Shown here: positions 10,918 to 21,370 of the stretch, piece after piece
Numbering within the stretch: the first letter of the stretch is position 1
How the letters are laid out: every line of letters starts with the position of its first letter
NCBI GenBank assembly: GCA_026168455.1
Contig: CM047426.1
Location: 53,303,085-53,367,084 of the forward strand
From: Theocolax elegans
Lineage: Eukaryota; Arthropoda; Insecta; Hymenoptera; Cerocephalidae
Direction: 5' to 3'
Length of the DNA: 64,000 bases
The notes under the pieces: model-generated
What the model saw: only the letters and a program-made list of their open reading frames with translations
What the model was told of the DNA's origin: nothing
Database searches by the model: none
Made by a program: the position numbers and the translations under genes

Positions 10918-11740
10918 TTATTTACTTACAAATTCCAATGTTTTTTCGTTTTTATTAAGGAGACATTTTTTTATTTTTTCTAATTTGCTTTTATTTTTTG
11001 AAATATTTGATTTATTATATATATTATAATATTGGCCATTATCATTAATTTTTAATTTTTTAATTAATATTACCGGTTCTTTATTTTTCTTAATATTTCT
11101 TACACTTATTGTTTGTTTTAAACTTCTTTTCAAATAAAAATTCATTAATTCATTTACATCTTTAGTCATTTCTGTATTAGTTTTATAAATTTCTCTTTTG
11201 CGCAATGCTTCTTTTTCTCGTTTATTATTTAATTCATCAGAATTCATTTTTTTCGTGTTTTCTATATTTCGTAGTTTTCTTTTTAGTTTATTCTCTTCTA
11301 TTTTGCAATTATCAATATTTTTACTTTTCATGTAAGCTTCTCTTTTGCGCAATGCTTCTTTTTCTCGAATTTTTTAAATTTCATCACTATTCATGTTTTG
11401 TAATTTTAGCATTTTTTGTTGTTTTTTTTTTATTTGCTTTTCTTTAAATTTATTATATTGTTCACTTTTAATCTTCCAGTAAGTTTATTTTTTACGCTGT
11501 CTTTCTTTAGTTTTTTTCATTAATTTTTCATCGTCTTTTATTTGAATTTTTTCAATATATTTTCTTTTCTTTTAAATTTTTTTTCAACAATCGATTCATA
11601 TTTTTTGTATTTTCAATTTTAACAATTTCTTCATTTTTATTTAATAAATATACGTCATCTAAATGAGTATTTTCTAAAATTAAAGAGATATCAGTATCTT
11701 TAGATGAACTGTAATATGGCATTTCATTGTCTATTTCCAT
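10918..11740 (-). pseudogene. Helitron A copy 2: lysine-rich N-terminal repeats
   Basis: Minus-strand frames 11552-11740 (MEIDNEMPYYSSSKDTD start) and 10918-11352 (REKEALRKRE repeats) form the N-terminal end of the Helitron protein. Composition is dominated by Lys, Asn, Glu and Ile. Differences from copy 1 are single-base changes in A/T runs that move the frame (the C-terminal end reads KKCLLNKNEKTLEF here but NVSLIKTKKTLEF in copy 1). No start signal beyond the ATG at 11740 could be judged. Confidence 0.55.
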
Positions 11741-11805
11741 TGATACAGAATCTACATGATAATTTTTTTGTTTATTATATGAATTTTTTTTTTTATGTTA
11801 TTTAA

Positions 11806-12215
11806 CGTCGCTCTATTTATGCTGCCAGGGCTAATCAGCGACGGAGGTGAACGGTGTGTCTGTAAACAAAGCACATGTAGTTGAAACAGTAGTGCTTGTG
11901 TCCATCGGAAGATATCATCGGTCACTGTAATTAGTCTAATAATTACAGTTTCCTGTCCTCCCGATGGAACCACCGCGATCCTCTGTACATCTTCGCGTCC
12001 CTAACGTTCCCTATAGTTCAGATGCCCGTGCCTCTCATGCACTGATAAGTGCACGAAACGCACGCGCATCTGAACTGGCGTCACATTATAGTGACACGCC
12101 GAGCCACTGAGTCGCGGTGTTCGAAAAATGCACATGAAAAAATTTTCAGAGGTACACGTCTGGGATCGAACCCACGACCCTCGGTGTGAGAGTCGGGAGC
12201 TCTATGTTGTTCAAT
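11806..12215 (-). repeat. Hairpin-rich repeat with a tRNA 3'-half, copy 2
   Basis: Same sequence as 3290-3700 apart from one-base length changes (GTTCCC versus GTTCCCC; GAAACG versus GAACG). The tRNA-like half with GGGTTCGATCCC is at the right end on the minus strand. Confidence 0.45.
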
Positions 12216-12240
12216 AATTAATTGTTTTTGAATATTTTTT

Positions 12241-12890
12241 TCAACGATATTGATTTCTTGAGCATTGAAGCTTAATTTTTTTTTCAATATACGGAAATTT
12301 ATGATAAATAGACCTTTGCAATGGTATTATTGAATAATCATAATTTAGGTTTTCATTAGCAAAGTTTTGTAAAACTGGAAACATCGTAATATTATTTGAT
12401 TCGTATATTTTTAATAAATGATTGCGTAATTGAGGAATGTCAAATTTGATACTACATGGACATAAGTTATGAAGAATAGAAACTGCGACGGCTATTGAAA
12501 AAATTCCATAATCATAATTATTTGTCTGTGATTGCACTGACTCAAAAGTAATTTTTAGATTTGATTTATTTGAAAATAATCTATTAATATAAACTTTGTG
12601 TTCATTTTGTAAATATTTGGTATTTAAACTAACATAAATATGCGCAGTATTATTATTGTAATACATGCAAACCCAATGACCATTTTGCGAATTTCCAGAA
12701 AATAATAATTAAAGGTATGCTCTATTCATTGGTATTGGTTGAATATTATCCGGTTTTTGAAGTAAAAGTGTTGATTGCATTTTAAACATAGTGTGGGTTC
12801 TAAGTATATTATTGAATTCTAAAAAGTGTTCATCATTTAACATTACAACTAATTTTTGTTCTTTTGTTAATCCCATTGTAGATAACGTAG
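12241..12890 (-). pseudogene. Degenerate Ulp1-like (C48) cysteine protease
   Basis: Starting at an ATG near 12876 (MGLTKEQKLVVMLNDEHFL), the minus strand runs to a stop near 12711, then on through SGNSQNGHWVCMYYN, AHIYVSLNTKYLQNEH, INRLFSNKSNLKITFESVQSQ, NNYDYGIFSIAVAVS and LRNHLLKIYESNNITMFP. This matches the C-terminal half of Ulp1/SENP-type proteases common in transposon-rich insect proteins, which normally show GHW, YDSL and DCG around the His-Asp-Cys triad. Here the His is kept, but the Asp position reads Val (YVSL) and the Cys position reads Tyr (DYG), so it should not cleave. It lies upstream of Helitron A copy 2 and is absent beyond the copy-1 breakpoint. Confidence 0.65.
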
Positions 12891-12899
12891 CTTATCAAT

Positions 12900-13600
12900 A
12901 ATAATTACCAATATTTTTAGTGTGTTGATTATATATTTTAAACTGTATCTATATTATGAACTAAATATATAAAATTTTTTATTAATAATCTTATGAAACA
13001 ATATTATTTTTAGTAATAATTTTATTTTATTTATTTTATTTTTTTTTATTAATTTTTTTGCTGAAAATAAAAAAATAAAAAAAATTAATATACATGCTTA
13101 GATAAAATAGTCATATTTTATATTTGTTTATAAATATAAATATATCAGACATAAAAATATAAATTAAATAAACAAAAATTAATATAATAATATAAATAAT
13201 ATTAATATAATATTAAATAATATAACAATTTTGATTACAAAACATATTTATGACCAAATTAAAATGTTATTTAAATTTTTTTAGTTAAAATACATTAAAA
13301 GTTAAATTATTAAATTATTATTAAATTATTATTATACAAACTTTCGGCAAATAAAAAATATAATAAAAAAAAGTTTAATTTTATATTTTTTAAATGTAAA
13401 ACTTCATTTTACTTTTAGATATAATATTAGTTAATTAAAATTGTTAAATTTTTAAAAGTTATTAATGATTGAAAAAAATGTATTTTTTCAATATTAAATA
13501 AAAATGAATATAAAAAATATATAAATAATTGAACTTTTTAGAATCATAAACTAAGTAATTATAAACATCTATTTTACGAATTCATTCAATATAATTAAAA
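12900..13600. other. AT-rich DNA without recognisable features
   Basis: More than 85 percent A/T by eye. No gene, inverted repeat or tandem unit was recognised. Confidence 0.6.
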
Positions 13601-13831
13601 GAGTTAAAAATGCGGACATTAGGCAATTTCAATTACACCGCAAAATTGCGAGTCAGTGTCAGCGTGCCAGGGTGTCATTGTGCCAGGCACCCTATGACGG
13701 TCGGTTCACAAATTTGGAAGGGAGGGGGCTGCCGCGACATGAAGGCTTAGCACTTCACGAAAATTGCGCGCTAAATTCAAATATTAACGATGCATTAGTT
13801 ATGCAAAATAAATTATATATATGTATAATTT

Positions 13832-14010
13832 TAAATATCGGGGTTTATGACGCCCATGACAGAGAGGGAAGATACGTACTTTAGTACGATAAAAAGAGAC
13901 AGAAAAGATTATGGAGCCCCGGCTCTATAAACCTGCCATATTAACAATGAGTGGGAAAGGAATAGGGTTATTGGGATTTAACACATGAGGCTCCATAACC
14001 CCGTATTTAG
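13832..14010. repeat. Candidate small MITE with ~25-bp imperfect inverted ends
   Basis: Left end AAATATCGGGGTTTATGACG and right end ...CATAACCCCGTATTT are near-complementary. A smaller palindrome GGAGCCCCGGCTC lies inside. No clear target duplication. The GC-rich DNA just left of it (13600-13800) is unassigned. Confidence 0.35.
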
Positions 14011-14172
14011 AAATGTATATATATATTTAAATAATTTTTACTAAATCTAACAATTGTCTTCTTCGAATTTTTTTCTAAGAATACAATTGCTATCTTTAAT
14101 TAGCAAATATACTAATTTTTTATCTGTTTTAAAAATTTCCTTTCCTACATGGACCAAATGATATATGTATAT

Positions 14173-15039
14173 TGTAACCGTTTTGCTATTTTTTAATAAT
14201 AATAATAAATAATACCAATTGACTACCGTTAAACAATCGTCTCACTACGCGATCAGCCGCTCAGTAATAATACGAGTCTATAAGACACGAATAGGCGGAA
14301 GCGTCGGTATCCTTTACTTAGCGAACGCGAACAAAAATAAAAGGGCAAACAATAAGAGTGAAAACAGAATGTTTAATTTAAAATAAAAAACAAGAGTATA
14401 TTATCAAAAAGAGGTAATACACGCGTGCCGCTGCACGTGGGATCGCAGGTCGATACGCGAAACTAATAAAGAGAGAAAGAGAGAGAGAGACTACAAAAGT
14501 GGCACTTACAGTGCGTGACCTGCGATGGATAATTAAACAACCAGGCGAAGTCTGCGTGGTCGATACTCTCCTTAGCTTCCTGGGCTGCGTCGTCGCCGAA
14601 TAAACTATCACAGCTTTACTGGGTCACCAGCACAGTACCAGGATCACAAGCGGCACGAGGCAATCAAAAAAATGGAGAGAAGAGTAAACAAAGAAGTTTC
14701 TCACGACGGTTGAAAAAAAGTCTCCCGACGGTTGAAATAAATCTCAGTGAATCTCTCGCCGGTTGAGATTAGTCTCACGGTTGATATTAGTCTCACGGTT
14801 GATATTAGTCTAACGCCGGTTGAATTCAGTCTCAGTGCTCTCGCACTTACGAACCGAAAACTCTCTCTCTCTCTCTCTCTCTCTTTCCCTACTTTTACCT
14901 TTACGAAGGTCCGCGAAAATCGCCGAAAATCGTCGAATGTCCACCTGTAACAGCTGTAAAGATTAATACACAGGCTAGACAGAGAGGGACAATGTAACGA
15001 GCAATGTAATATAATCAAATATTACATTGATTCGTTACA
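14173..15039. mobile_element. Candidate solo LTR (867 bp)
   Basis: The block begins TGTAACC and ends CGTTACA, with ATAT on both sides (14169-14172 and 15040-15043), as for a Ty3/Gypsy-type LTR with 4-bp target duplication. The flanking DNA is AT-rich, so the duplication alone is weak support. Inside are a (GA)n tract near 14465, a (CT)n tract near 14865, a short minisatellite of GGTTGATATTAGTCTCAC units (14755-14830) and a terminal hairpin built from TGTAACGA/TCGTTACA and CAATGTAATAT. Frames through it are shadows. Confidence 0.45.
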
Positions 15040-15440
15040 ATATGTGCACATATATATACATATATAATCAAAACTTCGATAATAATTTTTTTTCTATACG
15101 TATTTATTATTAATAATTTAAAATTATTTTTATTTACATATTATTTAATTTACTTAGACAATAGCAGTAGAGCCGCGCTCCGATTGGTTCCTACTCCGGC
15201 GTGGAGTATGAACTCAACTATGCGAAGGAGAGGCAACGAGACCCAATAAGATCTAAGGTTAAAACACCTAACTCTTAATAAAGAATTTTTTTTTCCTAAC
15301 AAATTAAAAAAAACTAATTAAAACTCTAACGTAATAATTAAAACAAAAATTAAAATACTTGACATAAAAATAAATAAATTCTAAACCTTAAGCCCCCCAA
15401 CAGGGGGCACAAATTAAATATAAGTTCTCACATTTTAACA
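15040..15440. other. Unassigned DNA
   Basis: A GC-richer patch (about 15165-15250) lies in AT-rich sequence. No coding or repeat structure was recognised. Confidence 0.5.
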
Positions 15441-15445
15441 GCTCA

Positions 15446-15538
15446 TAGATTACGGTAGCCGTGAGTGCTAAGGGACGCCTATAAGCGCAGTTCTCCAAGA
15501 GGTCACGGGTTCAAAACTCGGCAGATTCAGTATTTTTT
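15446..15538 (+). repeat. tRNA-like repeat (SINE head or pseudo-tRNA)
   Basis: An A-box-like GTAGCCGTGAGTGCTAAGG and a B-box-like GGGTTCAAAACTC are about 35 bp apart. A T9 run follows that could stop RNA polymerase III. The cloverleaf does not close properly, so I do not call a tRNA. Confidence 0.45.
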
Positions 15539-15539
15539 T

Positions 15540-16340
15540 TTATTTATTTAATTACTCGATAACATTTTTATTAGTTCAATTCATTGATTAATAAGTAATT
15601 TAGATTATCAATTATTAAATTATTGAATTAATTATGTAAAGCAAATTACACAATTAATTATCAAAATAGTTATTATTGAATAAATTTATAATATTAATAA
15701 GAATTGTACAACCATTTTTAAACTTCTAAACTTTCGGAAATATATTATTTAATAATAATTAAAATTTATATATTAAAAATAATTATTGTAATAATTAAGT
15801 TTGATAGAAGGTTTTAATTGAACATATGTTTTATAGTTCAAAAAATATTAATTATATAAAAATATAGAAAAACTACAATAAATAATTTGTTTATTTTAGT
15901 TCATTATTTATATATCCTGTATGTATATACACATGTGTGTGTGTGTTTAACAGTTGTTTAAAAATGCTGCATGCTTTTAAAATTCTTTTACTGGAAAAAA
16001 AAATAAAGATTAATTTTTGTTTTATGTACAAAATGCAATCCAAGTAGAAATCGCCCAATGTTTACCCACTTTTTAGACCGTTCATTAACATTTTGATCAA
16101 ATCGTTAGAAATTGGCTAAGAAATGTGAGAAAAATTGTTTCATAATGGGCAATTTCTACAATGTATAATTTGTCATTATTGCATGGAAAATAGTTTTTTC
16201 TTTAGATGCATGATAATATAGTTTTTTAATTTTTAAAATTCATACAATTACTTTAATTCGTTCTTACCTGTTTGATTATTCTTCTTGTGTATGCATTATA
16301 CATTATACTTTTAAACACAAAGAAATTTAATATTTATAAT
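15540..16340. other. AT-rich DNA without recognisable features
   Basis: No gene seen. A short (GT)n run lies near 15937-15948. Confidence 0.5.
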
Positions 16341-16360
16341 GTAATTACGTATGTGTCAAC

Positions 16361-16979
16361 CCTATCAGCACACAAAGTCTTAAAAACATTTAAATTACGT
16401 TGCGGATAAAACCTTTAAACGTTAGAATTTAATACTTGAAAAACGTGTGAACTACATTTAAATTTGGTTAAAAAATGTCCTCTTTAATTTTAGGAAAGTA
16501 ATGTTTTTTAACGTATTTCAAACGTATTTTGAACGTTGGATAAACAAAATTATCCGATGTATATTATTATGGAGCATGCGCAGTTGTTACTTATCAAGTA
16601 TGGATATGCGCAATTGTCATTTTTGCCCATATAAATAATTTATATTTTTATATATTAATTTATATTTATAAATAAATATAAATAGCATTTGCGCATATCT
16701 ATAACTGATAAGTATTAACTGCGCATGCTCCATAATAATATACATCGGATAATTTTGTTTATCCAACGTTCAAAATACGTTTGAATTACGTTAAAAAATA
16801 TTACTTTCCTAAAATTAAAGAGGACATCCCTAACAGAAAATCTCACGTGAGATTTTGTAATAGGGATATTAACCAAATTTTAACGTAGTTCAAACGTTTT
16901 TCAAGTATTAAATTCTAACGTTTAAAGGTTTTAGCCGCAACGTAATTTAAATGTTTTTAAGACATTGTGTGCTGATAGG
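16361..16979. mobile_element. 619-bp palindromic transposon
   Basis: Left end CCTATCAGCACACAAAGTCT and right end inverse complement (AGACATTGTGTGCTGATAGG). Arms of about 300 bp pair almost base for base around an AT-only loop at 16630-16680. It interrupts a foldback-family end: the flanks GTGTCAAC and ACATTCGCAAGTATGG are contiguous in the related copy at 47910. A 38-bp palindrome is nested in the right arm. Confidence 0.8.
16828..16865. mobile_element. 38-bp palindrome nested in the right arm
   Basis: CCCTAACAGAAAATCTCACG and its inverse complement make a nearly perfect hairpin centred on CACGTG. The left arm of the host palindrome lacks it, and AT occurs on both sides, so it is an insertion of its own. 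Confidence 0.6.
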
Positions 16980-18600
16980 AAACATTCGCAAGTATGGTTT
17001 CCAAATAAAAGTTTTAAAATGTTATCTGATAAAAAAGTTTTTAATTGTTACTCCCATCCTATTTCTACTTATATTTTGCTTAAAGTTCATAGAGTTTCTG
17101 CAATAGAAAATACTGAAATCAAATCGACTTAAGTAACATGTATTTTTAATTAAATATTTACATTTTTTTTTAAACTCCATAAAAAGTTTCTTAATAGAAA
17201 GTACTGAAATCAAAGCGGAATAATCAACAAGTATTTTTTACGATACCATGCATTGTATTTTAATTAAAATTTATATATTTTGCTTCAACTCCATAAAAAG
17301 TTTCTGCAATAGAAAGTACTGAAATCAAAGCGGAATAATCGACGAGTATTTTTTACCATGTAATACATTGTATTTTTTTTAATTAAACTTTTATATATTT
17401 TGTTTAAACTCCATTAAAAATTTTTATTAATTTCCAGAAAACTGATAAAAACGAAACTTCTTTTTTTTATTCCCTTTAAATAAACAATGTCTATCCTTTC
17501 CGTGCTTTACATCAGTAGTTAAAAAATTTTATAGAATAATAATAATTCATTTGTGCAAAATAAATTTCTGCATAACTAATAAAAAAGTAATTTCTCTCTT
17601 TTTTATGCTCTTTAAATAAAATAATACTTGCACCACACTTTGGATTGCCAGCTTACTTTTGAATAATACGTCTGATTTGAATTAAATAGCGTATTACATA
17701 TGCATGTTTATATAACAGACTTATAAAATATTTTAAGTTTGGTTATTAAGTAAGATTTATAAGATTTATATAACGACATTATATGTTTCTAATGAAGCCT
17801 ATTGTCGACACAGCGATTGATTTTTATTTGCTTTTGCAGTGATATGAAGCACTAATACTTGATAACAATTTGATGGAAAAAAAAGAATATACACATATTC
17901 ATAGAATATATAATTCGAAATCGGAAATACATTTTAGTTTAGATATAAACATTAGAATGCTTTATTTGACCATATTATTTTACACGATAACCTACTATCA
18001 ACGATATGTAAGAGGATATTAGAAAGTCAAAAATAACTCAACTGAAATACTTAATCAACGGTGGTGCAAGTATTATTTTATTTAAAGAGCATAAAAAAAG
18101 AGAAATTATTTTTTCTTTTATTACCGACACTTGTAAAATCGACAGATTCAATTTCGACATTATACTCATTCTTATTGTTTTAATGTTAATTTAATACATG
18201 GTAAAAAATACTTATCGATTCAGTACTTTCTATTGCAGAAACTTTTTATGGAGTTAAAGCAAAATATATAAATTTTAATTAAAATACAATGCATGGTATC
18301 GTAAAAAATACTTGTCGATTATTCCTACTTTCTATTGCAGAAACTTTTTATGGAGTTTAAACAAAAAAAATATAAATATTTAATTAAAAATACTTGTTGC
18401 TTATGTCGATTTGATTTCAGTATTTTCTATTGCAGAAACTCTATGAAGTTTAAGCAAAATATAAGTAGAAATAGGATGGGAGTAAGAATTAAAAATTTTT
18501 TTATCAGATAACATTTTTAAAAGAGTGATTGGAAACTTGCGAATGTTGACACCTTCGTTGAAGGTGTTGTATATAAAGTACTGTCTAGAGGCACAAATTC
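16980..18600. mobile_element. Foldback family copy 1 (tandem subrepeats in inverted arms)
   Basis: Left arm 16980-17645 mirrors right arm 18057-18560. Each arm contains tandem subrepeats of about 125 bp with the core TTTCTGCAATAGAAAGTACTG followed by AATCAAAGCGGAATAATCGA, and an inner motif ATAATACTTGCACCAC. The right end carries the hairpin GACACCTTCGTTGAAGGTGTT. The loop (17645-18057) is AT-rich and non-coding. Related copies lie at 33900-38940 and 47562-51716, and a fragment at 45317-45450. No transposase seen. Confidence 0.8.
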
Positions 18601-18751
18601 TATGTTGAATATTTAATAATGAATAATAAAATTACTGAATGTGAAACTCTAATAAATATATAAATTGTAAATATATGTAATATTAAACTATAATAACATA
18701 TTCAATAACAAAAATCAGTATCTTTTAAAAGAGATTCCAAATTACCAAATT

Positions 18752-19482
18752 GTGCCTTTGAATTCTCCAGTAGAAAAAATACATGAGAAAAAAACAATTA
18801 AACTAGGAATGAACGTGCAAGAAAATCAGTCTGTAATGAAAGAGAATCGGTTAACAAGTAATTGCAATAATTATAACCAGGGGAACCAAAAGCGCAAAAA
18901 TTATAACGTTAATAAACAAAAATTTAAAAAAGTTAAAGAGTGTTTTTCTCGTACGAAACAATATAATCATTTCAATATGGATGATGCTTCTTTCGATGCA
19001 AATACAAAACTCGGTACAGAAAATTCTGAACACAATATGCGCAAAGAAACATCAAATATAGTTGAAGAAAATGTTAACCAGACAGTTACAGATGAAATTA
19101 TGAATCTGCATCTATCACAGTTATTACCAGAAAAATCTTACAATAATCAATCTACTACTGATCTTTTATTGAAACAAACAAATGACTCCAAATTAAAAAT
19201 TACTTTGCGAAAACGCAAATATTATGCAAAAAACAAGGATGAAATTTTGAAAAAAGTAACGATACATTACGATTCTCATAAAGAAGAAATATCGGTAAAA
19301 AGAAAACATAAGTATAATTTAAAAACGAATGAAGCTAGTATTAAAAATAAAGTAACTTTTTTAGAACGTGAGGTGAAAATGACTAATTCGAAAAATGTCT
19401 TAGCAAACAAAATAAAGAAAAAATATAAATCTATAACCGTAAAGAATAATACAAAAAATCTACTTCGATCAAAAGAAAAGTT
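18752..19482 (+). pseudogene. Helitron B N-terminal basic region
   Basis: An open frame from ATG 18752 encodes a hydrophilic, Lys/Asn-rich protein (starts MPLNSPVEKIHEKKTIK). It includes a repeat-like motif ITLRKRKYYAKNKDEI and VKRKHKYNLKTN, resembling the basic repeats of Helitron N-termini. At 19471-19482 the reading frame runs into the LOA element. The last four codons plus stop (19483-19495) belong to the LINE, so the native frame continues at 25214 (FIEDVMEKLSNTSSLTD). No catalytic motif. That this is the start of the Helitron B protein rests on position, orientation and the interrupted frame. Confidence 0.6.
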
Positions 19483-19493
19483 AACCCAGCCCT

Positions 19494-19541
19494 GATGAGG
19501 TTCATTTGTGGTGAAATCTAGTAGCCACGGGTGAACCTCAG
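19494..19541 (+). other. 5'-terminal stem-loop of the LOA element
   Basis: TGAGGTTCA and TGAACCTCA form a 9-bp perfect stem. An inner GTGG/CCAC stem surrounds the loop. It starts within about 12 nt of the element's first base. Downstream CACTGGAAACAGTG is a second hairpin (about 19567-19580). Function is unknown; a role in translation or RNA processing is speculation. Confidence 0.5.
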
Positions 19542-20298
19542 CAAGCCGGTCCCAAGCCCGGAAGTCACTGGAAACAGTGTAATTGGGGAGGGATAGAGGA
19601 GTAACACCTCTCTAAAAAACCGTGGCCTTTCTGGCCCGGAAGGGATTCCCACGTAAGGGCTCCTATCCAGGACACGGAATGGCACACGACACATCATTTA
19701 CACTCATGTATTACTGGTAGGGTCTCAGAGGTATGAATGGGAGGCATATAAACGGCTCTTTCCAAGCGCTTGTAAGAGGCAGCTCTATAAACGGGCTCGC
19801 TGGTGAAAGAGGAGATCCCTATAAACGGGTATGCTCCGCGCGGGTTATAGATGGACACGCTGGGACTTTATCAGTGAGCATTACACCTATACCTATACAC
19901 ATTCACATGACACAAACAGACACTCACACACACACAAACATCTTCTCACACTGGGGCTCTCGGGGGGTGTTCTTTCCTCGTAGTAAGACTGCTCAAGCGG
20001 ACGGGTGGGGTACCCATGGAGGCACCCTAGGATAAACTAGGTTGAGACACTCCTAGGCCGCTGAATAGTACAGGGGCCCGGGCTGGCCTAACTAGCAAAG
20101 CCTGGCTGCCCTATCAGTCAGTGTATAATCGCGCCAGGGGTAGTAGTGCCGGATAGTGACCGGATGGGACCCTACTGCTTCGGGTGGGGGGCTTTCCTAT
20201 AGTAGGACCGAAGTGGGTCGCTGCCTGTTTTGCGAGGGCTGTTCGGATGACGAGGGGGGACACAAATCAAAAACCCCCCTTAAAAAAAAACCCATGAT

Positions 20299-21293
20299 AT
20301 GTCCTTCCCTGTAAAAGCAACGGGCTATTCGGATGCTAGCCCAAAAGTGTTAACAAACCCTGGAGAGATCCCAACTCTCAACACAACCAATTTGCCGGTG
20401 GTAACTTCGGTGTCACCGGTAGTTGGAGTAAAGGTAGGTGAGCAGGCGGCGCCCAGTGGGATGTCTGCTTACCAACCCACTGAATTTAAAAATCCTGATG
20501 GGCCATTGACTGAATGCCAATGGATACCAATGAAGGAAGAAGCTGGACGAGTGGACGCTATGCGGAGAAAAACCGCAGGCGAAAGCTCAGAAAGCAAGAA
20601 ATGCGGGCTCAAAGCGCGGAGAGACCTCCCTCAACGCCTCTTATGGGGAAAAGAGGGAAGGACACGCTGCCAGAGGACCCGCGGACACAAAAACGGCATA
20701 AAAACAAGCCGGCACAGGTAAGTAACACTCAGAGTGCTGAAAAGCCGAAATGTAGTGTGGGTCTTACAACAGCACAGAGAACGAACCCTCTGTCGAGGGT
20801 CGTGACATCAGCAGAATATCCTGAGGTGCTTCTTACTACAGGATAGTTTGAAGACTTCAGGAATGCTCTGGAGGAGGAGACAGATGTCCTTCCTCCTGAG
20901 CAGCTGCCAAAGTTTGTTGCGTCCTTCTGCAGGGGGGGAGTGTTTGTGATAATAGCAGAGAATCAACGGTCCGCGGATTGGCTGAGTGGGATCGTGCCCG
21001 GACTAAAATCTTGGCGGGGTCCTGCTCTGACAGTCAGCGGAACGGAGGTGCTGCAGAGGCTGGTGAAGGCCAGCGCGTGGATACCGGGAGCACCGAAACC
21101 CACGGAGCTGGTTCTTCAGAGGCTGATGCGGTACAATCCGACGCTAAATACCGCAACATGGCGGGTCATAAAATGCGACAAGGGGGCTACCGACGGTGCT
21201 GCAGCGAAGGACAACTTTCTTCTGGTGCAGATGCCGGAGTCCCAAGCTAGAGCCCTTCAGGCTCTAGATTGCAGACCCTTCTACTCACTGTAG
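20299..21293 (+). pseudogene. LOA element ORF1 (DUF4780-like nucleic-acid-binding protein)
   Basis: The first part reads from ATG 20299 (MSFPVKATGYSDASPK). By about 20530 the likely protein moves to another frame (RYAEKNRRRKLRKQ, then TPLMGKRGKDTLPEDPRTQ), which is a frameshift. That second frame continues to 21293 with one in-frame TAG at 20844-20846, where relatives usually have a residue such as Gln before the FxDFRNALEEE block. The C-terminal half (LPPEQLPKFVASFCRGGVF, AWIPGAPKPT, NPTLNTATWRV) is the DUF4780-type domain common in LOA/Lian ORF1 proteins. ORF1 proteins of LINEs bind element RNA. No zinc knuckles are seen. Confidence 0.75.
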
Positions 21294-21370
21294 CGTGTCA
21301 CTTTCAAAGTACACGCGCCGGCGGTAGCGGAGTCTGATAAAGAGGCAGCAGTGCCGGGAAGCTCGAAATA

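Larger units (their letters stand above)
6838..12283 (-). mobile_element. Helitron A, copy 2 (Rep to helicase)
   Basis: Read on the minus strand from about 11740 to 6838, the order is lysine-rich N-terminus, zinc-binding block, Rep, linker, PIF1-family helicase: the standard RepHel layout. The protein is split by many frameshifts and stops. I could not fix the ends: Helitrons have no inverted repeats or target duplication, and neither the 5' TC nor the 3' hairpin plus CTRR was unambiguous. The region 8508-12283 is duplicated at 1-3769. A structured repeat (11806-12215) sits at its 5' side. Confidence 0.85.

Noticed and set aside
15446..15538. Functional tRNA gene
   Set aside because: A and B boxes are present but the acceptor and anticodon stems do not pair properly.
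19490..19530. CTGATGA followed by GAAA at the 5' end of the LOA element, suggesting another hammerhead
   Set aside because: The bases between the two boxes (GGTTCATTTGTGGT) cannot form stem II; instead they belong to a 9-bp TGAGGTTCA/TGAACCTCA hairpin.
19540..19600. HDV-like ribozyme in the LOA 5' UTR (TCCCAA...CACTGGAAACAGTG...TTGGGGA)
   Set aside because: Only about 10 nt separate the putative P2 strand from P4, too few for P3 and the P1 3' strand; the double-pseudoknot cannot be drawn.
20299..20721. Independent 140-aa gene upstream of the LINE ORF2
   Set aside because: It is the frameshifted N-terminal part of ORF1; the downstream part continues in another frame.
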